Shown here one piece after another: positions 58,703-64,000 of a DNA stretch of 64,000 nt. Location of the stretch: positions 102,578-166,577 of IMG/VR virus record IMGVR_UViG_3300020057_001228, one strand, 5' to 3'. Each line of letters opens with the position of its first letter. Position 1 is the first letter of the stretch. The position numbers and the translations under genes are program-made. The notes beneath the pieces are model-generated. The model was not told the origin of the DNA. It saw only the letters and a program-made list of their open reading frames with translations, and ran no database searches. Origin of the DNA: a virus.

Positions 58703-60631
58703 TTAGCCAAGTACCTTCTTGCGCGCATGTGTGAGAACATCGATTTGTTCTTGCAGATAAGTGCCGATGTCAGCACCTCTGTTGAACTCTATACCCATCA
58801 AAGTCAAAGCCCTGACTAGCTGCTGACCCTTCATGAACATATCAAACACACCACGCACAGAGCTAAGAATACGAATACTCTTTACTGCGCCTGCATGTGT
58901 GACGTTCTTCTTGATCAGGTCAACGTCGTTGTTCAGATAGCTACCAATAGATAGCACACCACCAACAGTTGCGAGGTCTGTTGTCTCTCTATACATATAG
59001 AAAGATTCAGCCGAACCTCTAACACCAGAGGGCAATTGGATAGTCAGAGAACCAGACACGAGGTCAACCTTTATAGGTTCACTACGACGTCTAGTAATAC
59101 TGAAGACCAAGTCCTCGTAGACACCAGTTGCTTCGTCCTTCATAGGGAACGCCCAGTAGCGTGAGATAGACTGTGTGTCTACCACGTTACCAAAGGGCCC
59201 TACTCTGTTCTGGTTGGTGGTCTGCTGACGAAGTCTATCTGCTCTAGAGTCCAGATCGAGTGCGTCAAACTGTGCTTGATACTGGGCCAACTCCATAATC
59301 ACCCCGTCAGGCATAACTATGTCGTTAAACTCCAAGTAGCACTTTGGCATGAACATCAGACTATGCTGCAGTCTATGCTCTAACTGATCCGGAGCACTAG
59401 AACACAGATAACCATCATCATAGGCTTTCAGTACAACAGCGTTGTACCAACCACCATGACCCTGTTTGACTCTGATCCTAGATCCAGTGACCAAGTCTTC
59501 AGCTGTAGCACCCTTGATCACCATGAACCTACGATTAGCAGGTAGATCAGCTGCATTACTGTACAACTGCAATGGGTGCAAGTAGAAAGGTAGAGTGTTA
59601 CCAAGCATCTCAAACTTCAAGAAGCCATGCTCTCTACCCTTGTACACGATCTTGTTAGGATACAGGCCACCGTATGCATTAGTATTGATAACCAATGCAT
59701 GTTCGTCTATCACTAGAGTGGCAGCATACTCCTCAGCCTTCTCGATAAGCTTAGCCGAAGCTTGCTTCCGTAAAGGCTCACCTTGGGTACCAAAGGTATG
59801 TCGGCCAGCAATCTGTGCAATGACAGCCTCGTACTGCCTTAGAACACCACCAGCGTGGGATATGTTGTCATACAGAGAGATAACCTTATCGGCCTCTGTA
59901 TTTGCATTCATATACCCACCCTTAGGGTAGTCCTTGTATTCATCGGAGCAGTGAAGTTCTGTGCACCAACCAACCCTAGGTGGAGTGGACATCAAGATAT
60001 CCATACGCCTAGTCTTCGGTCTGTAGATCCAGAGCTTACCATCGATCTTTGAAACAGGGATGATCACGTCGTTGTGGAACACAAGAACGTTGGTATCCGG
60101 TCTGGCCTCAAAGTTGATAACCCTAGACTTCACTACACCTAAGAACCAGGAGTCCTCTAGCTTGATATGGTTACTCCCATCACTGAATCTAGATCCACCC
60201 TTCAAGATGGATACTAGTTCAGCGTCTGAGTGACAACCAACAGCTGTGTAGCCCGTGGTAGCAAGCTGGGCACTTACCTTGAGTTCAAGTTTACCCTGAG
60301 TCTCAAAGTACATCTGGTTAGTGCCAGACTTGATCACGCCATACTTACCCTCAGCATCCTTCAGGAGAAACTGGAAGTATAGAACATCCATAGCTACAAA
60401 GAACGCAACGTGTACAGCTGGGGATTTGTTCAGACGAACAACAGCTACCGTTGGGTGAGGCAGACTAACCAAAGTGGCGTCTATACCCCCCAGGCCCACC
60501 TCTATAGATGTCCTGAGGGAGTCAGACCTAGGAGCAAAATAAGAACCACTGTCACCAGGGGCCTTTGCTACCGGTAGAAGATCAATCTCACTCTGGAGTT
60601 TGAGTTCTACTTGTTGACCAATCTGGCCCAT
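58703..60631 (-). CDS. Unknown large protein of the conjugation operon (642 aa)
   Basis: CGGAGAG precedes the ATG. No recognised motif. Predicted beta-rich with mixed segments; residues about 200-260 include WIYRPKTRRMDILMSTPPRVG. Located between the JAMM and E1 genes with a 25-base overlap to the first, so probably part of the same pathway: substrate, adaptor or target-binding subunit. Cannot be classified by eye. Confidence 0.65.
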   Translation of the reverse strand: MGQIGQQVELKLQSEIDLLPVAKAPGDSGSYFAPRSDSLRTSIEVGLGGIDATLVSLPHPTVAVVRLNKSPAVHVAFFVAMDVLYFQFLLKDAEGKYGVIKSGTNQMYFETQGKLELKVSAQLATTGYTAVGCHSDAELVSILKGGSRFSDGSNHIKLEDSWFLGVVKSRVINFEARPDTNVLVFHNDVIIPVSKIDGKLWIYRPKTRRMDILMSTPPRVGWCTELHCSDEYKDYPKGGYMNANTEADKVISLYDNISHAGGVLRQYEAVIAQIAGRHTFGTQGEPLRKQASAKLIEKAEEYAATLVIDEHALVINTNAYGGLYPNKIVYKGREHGFLKFEMLGNTLPFYLHPLQLYSNAADLPANRRFMVIKGATAEDLVTGSRIRVKQGHGGWYNAVVLKAYDDGYLCSSAPDQLEHRLQHSLMFMPKCYLEFNDIVMPDGVIMELAQYQAQFDALDLDSRADRLRQQTTNQNRVGPFGNVVDTQSISRYWAFPMKDEATGVYEDLVFSITRRRSEPIKVDLVSGSLTIQLPSGVRGSAESFYMYRETTDLATVGGVLSIGSYLNNDVDLIKKNVTHAGAVKSIRILSSVRGVFDMFMKGQQLVRALTLMGIEFNRGADIGTYLQEQIDVLTHARKKVLG

Positions 60632-61698
60632 GTGCTCTCCGTTGCTGGTTCAGTGATACCAGCATCTTGCTGCTCTAGTTCAGCAAGCAAAGCGATATCA
60701 CGAGGGTCGATAGGCAGATCATCAAGAGGAAGATCTTCACCTTCATAGAGATGGGGATATTGTCTTCTGAGGCGAGCGTCGATTGCGTCTTCTTCCCCTG
60801 GGGACAGAGGAGCCCTGGCGCCCGCCCATGCTCGGTCCCAGTCCGCATCCTCCGACGCTTGACTTCCCCGGTGGGAACCATAGTCAGCAGCAGCAGGAGC
60901 TCCCTTAGGAAGCCACGCACTGTTAGGTCCACCTACAGGAGCAGGAGCCCCCTTAGTGACCGTAGCAGCCTTGTAGGTATCCTTGACGACCTGATCCAGA
61001 ACTGACTGGTGAGGCTTGTAGTACTCGATAGGTTCGATGTCAAACACCTGGTGTGCAGGAAGCACGAACCGTGTATGACGAACTACCAATGAGCATGCTA
61101 AAGCAGGAATGGGATCCAAGACCTTACCAAAGGTGACGTGGAATCCATTGATGGGTAGCTCATTGATGTTGTCACCACCGGACCAGAAGGCACCCATCAT
61201 ACCGTGACTGTGTGCTGAACCAGCTAGGACCCACCCCTTGGTGTTGTCGATGTCTGCTTCTTCACCTGTCTCAAGGTTGAGGATACGTCCGACACTAAGG
61301 TCATAGCTAGCCTGTCCACCAGAACACTTCTGACTCGGGATGACTGTCTGCCATTCTGTTGTGTTCTTGTTGTAGTAGAACAGGACGACTGCTTCAGTCT
61401 TCTGCTGTTCATAGATGTACTTGAAGAGATCACGAGTAGCTTCGAACAGGCGCCCTGGAATCTTTAGGGCTGACTGTTGAACGACAGGCGTGATTTCTCT
61501 GGTCTTACGAGTGTCTTTGACAAGGGCCGTACCAAAGATGGTAGGAACCTTAATGAATCGTCCACCGTCTCCGATAACCGTATCGAAGTCTTCGAGCTTC
61601 TCGATCTGCTCAAGCTCCCATGCGATCTCCTGGTTAGGATCGACAGCGGGCGGAAGTGGTGCCAATTCACCGGACTGCCGCATTCCTCTCTTAGACAT
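60607..61698 (-). CDS. JAMM/MPN isopeptidase-like protein (PRTRC-A-like)
   Basis: 363 residues from ATG 61698, with GGAGG four bases before it; the longer frame is rejected. The JAMM signature is complete: Glu102, HSH at 163-165, seven residues, Ser173, two residues, Asp176 (AHSHGMMGAFWSGGDN). Zinc-dependent removal or processing of Ub-like proteins is expected. First gene of the operon; long acidic Pro/Ala-rich tail. Confidence 0.85.
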   Translation of the reverse strand: MSKRGMRQSGELAPLPPAVDPNQEIAWELEQIEKLEDFDTVIGDGGRFIKVPTIFGTALVKDTRKTREITPVVQQSALKIPGRLFEATRDLFKYIYEQQKTEAVVLFYYNKNTTEWQTVIPSQKCSGGQASYDLSVGRILNLETGEEADIDNTKGWVLAGSAHSHGMMGAFWSGGDNINELPINGFHVTFGKVLDPIPALACSLVVRHTRFVLPAHQVFDIEPIEYYKPHQSVLDQVVKDTYKAATVTKGAPAPVGGPNSAWLPKGAPAAADYGSHRGSQASEDADWDRAWAGARAPLSPGEEDAIDARLRRQYPHLYEGEDLPLDDLPIDPRDIALLAELEQQDAGITEPATESTWARLVNK

Positions 61699-61722
61699 TA
61701 AACCTCCATTAGTGTGTATCTT

Positions 61723-61822
61723 TGGGTTGCTAAAACAGCTAAGCTGTATCAAAGATATACATAGGCTTGGAGGCCGCTATAGAAACGTTGAGAGGTAGGG
61801 AAGGCCAAAGCCCTCACCTACC
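61723..61822 (-). promoter_or_regulatory. Leader and hairpin before the conjugation operon
   Basis: About 100 bases between the 109-aa gene and the JAMM gene. At 61794-61822 an imperfect hairpin (GGTAGG ... CCTACC, inner GGC/GCC) probably ends the upstream unit; no T tract. Near 61740 the palindrome CAGCT-T-AGCTG may be an operator. A sigma70 promoter is not clear. Confidence 0.4.
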
Positions 61823-61855
61823 CTCAACCTGGTGGCGATCAGAAGTCTTGAAAGA

Positions 61856-62185
61856 TCAGATCGAACCAGATGAAACCTTAGAACCGTTGACGAATATCCA
61901 GTAGCCCATCTGTAGCTTCGATACTGTCATGTGGCAAGCCACAGATATACCTTCAAGCATTCCAGTTGCTTCGTCTTCACTCTTGTGAATGAGGACAATA
62001 TGGCTACCCATGGCGCCGGTGTTCTGATCAGTCTTCAGAGCAAGCCGAAGCTTCGCTAGACTGGCGGGCTCGCCTGCAAAGAGGGTTACCACTTTATCAG
62101 GGAAGTTCTGTTTCACATACGCCTGCAAGAGGGTCTCTTCCCCAAGCACACATAGGCGAGACTGGAGTGGTTGCTGAGACATCAT
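61856..62185 (-). CDS. Hypothetical protein (109 aa)
   Basis: Start at ATG 62185 with AAAGGA nine bases upstream. Alpha/beta (VVTLFAGEPASLAKLRLALK, SHIVLIHKSEDEA); no motif. Upstream of the conjugation operon and separated by a hairpin. Confidence 0.5.
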   Translation of the reverse strand: MMSQQPLQSRLCVLGEETLLQAYVKQNFPDKVVTLFAGEPASLAKLRLALKTDQNTGAMGSHIVLIHKSEDEATGMLEGISVACHMTVSKLQMGYWIFVNGSKVSSGSI

Positions 62186-62531
62186 ATGGTTGGATCCTTT
62201 CAACATCAATACCGGCCATAAGTAGTTCGTGATTCACAGCCTCCAATAAAGCAGCTGCAACAGCCGCTCTTGCTCTGACTGCGGGATCATTCTCCGCTGG
62301 CCTACCTACGAACTTCCATTCGCCTTCTTGAGTTCTTCGCCAGTTGGACGCCTTAGCATAATGCTCTAGCGTATTTAGAACGGCGTTCCTAACCCGTTCG
62401 AAGCTTCGTCGTCGCTCTTCAAGTTCAGCGACGATCATTGGTAAGTAGTTGAGTGCGTTCTCTATTTCATCTGCACTAGACGCAGCAGTAACCTGTTTGA
62501 GATTATTAATCTCCTTAGCAGGAACCCTCAC
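62097..62531 (-). CDS. Helical hypothetical protein (144 aa)
   Basis: GTG start fused to the upstream stop (GTGA). Helical with coiled-coil-like middle (ELEERRRSFERVRNAVLN); no known domain. Overlaps the 109-aa gene by 89 bases. Confidence 0.5.
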   Translation of the reverse strand: MRVPAKEINNLKQVTAASSADEIENALNYLPMIVAELEERRRSFERVRNAVLNTLEHYAKASNWRRTQEGEWKFVGRPAENDPAVRARAAVAAALLEAVNHELLMAGIDVERIQPYDVSATTPVSPMCAWGRDPLAGVCETELP

Positions 62532-63007
62532 GTAACCCTCTTAAAGACTATGAAGTCTTCTATGTACTCAATGTCACTATAACCATTATGTAGCAGGATT
62601 GCGGTGAAACATCTGGCCACAGGTGTATAGCGCCATAACTGAGTGGGGTCAGCTACTATCCGGTCTTCGTATCTTGCGGCTATCACCTCATCTTCAAGGA
62701 CGTACTGTGGTCTCCCATACGATGAGTACTGGTGAGATGCAATCTCATAGGAGAAGACAGATTCGTACTCGCCTTTGAAGCGGGTTATATCAGTCGTTGC
62801 AATCTTTTTGTTTTCGAGCTTATCGCAGTAAGAGCTTGAAGATGTCAGTGCGACACCTAGCTCCATGTACGTTGTTTCTATGTAGAGTTGGGGTGGTTGC
62901 CCAGAACCTGTAACAAAGTAGTTGACCACTCTGACAATGTTCTTGGGCAACCTGGTGAGCGACTCAGGTGTAAGGAGGTTGGCCTCTTGTAGAAAGATAT
63001 CTAGCAA
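62528..63007 (-). CDS. Hypothetical protein (159 aa), TTG start
   Basis: TTG 63007 has GGAGG five bases upstream; no ATG lies nearby. Mixed alpha/beta with several aromatic residues (HQYSSYGRPQYVLEDEV). Unrecognised. Confidence 0.55.
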   Translation of the reverse strand: MLDIFLQEANLLTPESLTRLPKNIVRVVNYFVTGSGQPPQLYIETTYMELGVALTSSSSYCDKLENKKIATTDITRFKGEYESVFSYEIASHQYSSYGRPQYVLEDEVIAARYEDRIVADPTQLWRYTPVARCFTAILLHNGYSDIEYIEDFIVFKRVT

Positions 63008-63031
63008 ACCAACCTCCCCTTAGGCTACTAC

Positions 63032-63466
63032 TTATCCCTCGCGGAACAGAGCAACCAATGCACCAAAGTTAGGCTCCTTGATAGAACCTGTCATTCTAAT
63101 CGGATCTGTGTCGGACCCAATATACACAGTAACAGGAAGCCTGCCCTGTGTGACAGCCCTAGACGGACGAGTGGGAGTTGCTGGCTTGGCTACCGCCACT
63201 GGAGCCTGAGGAGCTGGGATAGCGACACCGTTATTAGCGGCTGCTAGCTCTGCGTCTCTGACACTCTTGTAGTCAATCAACTGATTCAGCTGTGCTCCAG
63301 TTACGAAGCGCAGAGGGTGCCCACCACGAGGGTTGGGACGGTTGACTGCTTCAATGTTCAGCTTGCTGATCCAGGATGCAATCGTTGTGTACGACACGTC
63401 CAGAGCGGACGCTACTTCGTTGAAGTTGTACATTTCGATCTTTTTGCGGGTTGCTGTTGCTACCAT
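63032..63466 (-). CDS. HTH regulator (MerR/excisionase-like N-terminus)
   Basis: 144 residues from ATG 63466 with AGGA eight bases upstream. Residues about 12-60 (YNFNEVASALDVSYTTIASW, then RGGHPLRFV) form a winged-helix excisionase-like pattern. An Ala/Pro linker (about 82-110) leads to a short C-terminal beta domain. Likely controls local genes such as the conjugation operon. Confidence 0.7.
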   Translation of the reverse strand: MVATATRKKIEMYNFNEVASALDVSYTTIASWISKLNIEAVNRPNPRGGHPLRFVTGAQLNQLIDYKSVRDAELAAANNGVAIPAPQAPVAVAKPATPTRPSRAVTQGRLPVTVYIGSDTDPIRMTGSIKEPNFGALVALFREG

Positions 63467-63478
63467 GTTGTTCCTCAC

Positions 63479-63625
63479 ATTTGCGATAGTGATGCTACGT
63501 TTCTAGCTATTCAGTCGTTACGACCTTACACGGAAGTTATCCGTTTCAATAGCGTAGACCTGTACCTTAGCCCTACAGGGGCTCCTGTGTACATGGTTGG
63601 TATAAAGTCTACCGCCTATGATAAG
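63479..63625. other. 147-base gap with short hairpins
   Basis: No gene or strong promoter seen. Minus strand has ACGGA-TAACT-TCCGT and ACAGG-AGCC-CCTGT hairpins, possibly an operator or leader for the HTH gene. Confidence 0.3.
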
Positions 63626-64000
63626 TCACTTGATCTTGAGCCCGCCATAGAGCTCTAGGAGAACGTCGTCCACTTCCATTACTTCACCGTGCTCCACACA
63701 GACACCATCAGCATACTCATGCTCTCCCATAGAGGGATCGCTGAAGTAGACACTGATCTGTCCGTCGTAATCAATGGTAATCTCAACGTCTCTTTTGTTG
63801 ACATGCCATTCGATCTGAACACCACCATCCCCCAAGGGAACGATACTCGGTGAGGATAGGTTATCAGGCATACCATCTACCAGCTTGATAGCTGCTGCAA
63901 TGGATACCTCAGAGATCTCATGACCTCCATAACTATCCCAGTTTGCTTCTAGCTCCCTGAGTGACTCAATGGAAGCCTTAGTGCTAGTCTTGGAAAACAT
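63626..64000 (-). CDS. Hypothetical protein (124 aa) at the window edge
   Basis: An ATG falls exactly at base 64000, so it may be complete but upstream sequence is absent. Starts with LRELEANWDSYGG then PLGDGGVQIEWHV and a mostly beta, acidic second half. This N..W..Y.G / DGG..iEW pattern recurs in small bacterial and phage proteins of unknown role. Confidence 0.6.
   Translation of the reverse strand: MFSKTSTKASIESLRELEANWDSYGGHEISEVSIAAAIKLVDGMPDNLSSPSIVPLGDGGVQIEWHVNKRDVEITIDYDGQISVYFSDPSMGEHEYADGVCVEHGEVMEVDDVLLELYGGLKIK

Noticed and set aside
13463-63466. KEPNFG shared by the proteins at 13463-13849 and 63032-63466
   Set aside because: Only six residues match and the surroundings differ; probably chance.

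Overview
The window reads as part of the genome of a large lytic tailed bacteriophage (Caudoviricetes). It is very densely packed: genes overlap by 1-4 bases (TAATG, ATGA, GTGA junctions) or by tens of bases, and there is no gene-free stretch above about 250 bases. The only virion gene on the left is a giant plus-strand tail protein with a transglycosylase domain. Almost everything else is on the minus strand and encodes a self-sufficient replication, nucleotide and repair apparatus. No tRNA, rRNA, integrase, transposase or CRISPR array was seen. The host cannot be named from the sequence. Strong AGGAGG-type ribosome sites, a sigma70-like promoter, SpoVS and ClpS homologues and a B12-type ribonucleotide reductase indicate a bacterium. 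A large actinobacterial phage is one possibility, but that is a guess.

Layout. 2-5908 (+): tail/tape-measure-like protein with a C-terminal lytic transglycosylase, open at the left edge. 5895-10940 (-): small genes including two HTH-type proteins, a dNMP kinase, a Cas4/RecB-like nuclease and a resolvase-like nuclease. 10950-28711 (-): replication core, namely UvrD-like helicase, RNase HII, DnaG-type primase, UvsW-like helicase, a candidate SSB, a delta-like protein, DnaX clamp loader, SpoVS, SNF2-like helicase, family-4-type uracil-DNA glycosylase, sliding clamp and family A DNA polymerase. 28715-30286: small genes, including a one-gene transcription unit with its own promoter and terminator. 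30328-34571: NrdJ, DHFR and ThyA. 34528-36698: small proteins including a ClpS homologue and a DUF3307-like membrane protein. 36733-39386: polynucleotide kinase-phosphatase, an ATT-initiated gene, an orphan LigA Ia domain and an Rnl1-type RNA ligase. 39349-42157: a cluster of small virion-like proteins including a PAAR spike. 42223-45028: first MoxR AAA+/metallopeptidase-vWA pair. 45060-47596: three plus-strand genes around a minus-strand dUTPase. 47599-54875: unknown genes and the second MoxR/metallopeptidase-vWA pair. 54893-61698: an E2-like / beta-grasp candidate / E1-like / unknown / JAMM peptidase operon. 61856-64000: small genes with an HTH regulator.

Working model. The replication genes form a bacterial-style clamp and loader built around a family A polymerase. 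NrdJ, ThyA, DHFR, dUTPase and dNMP kinase supply precursors, and the kinase-phosphatase plus RNA ligase repair cleaved RNA, probably against host tRNA nucleases. The most novel part is the right third. A phage-borne ubiquitin-like conjugation and deconjugation cassette, related by motif to PRTRC systems, lies within 10 kb of two separate MoxR ATPase/vWA-metallopeptidase modules. Together with a ClpS-type adaptor this suggests the phage invests heavily in modifying, remodelling or degrading proteins. The functional link between these modules is inference.
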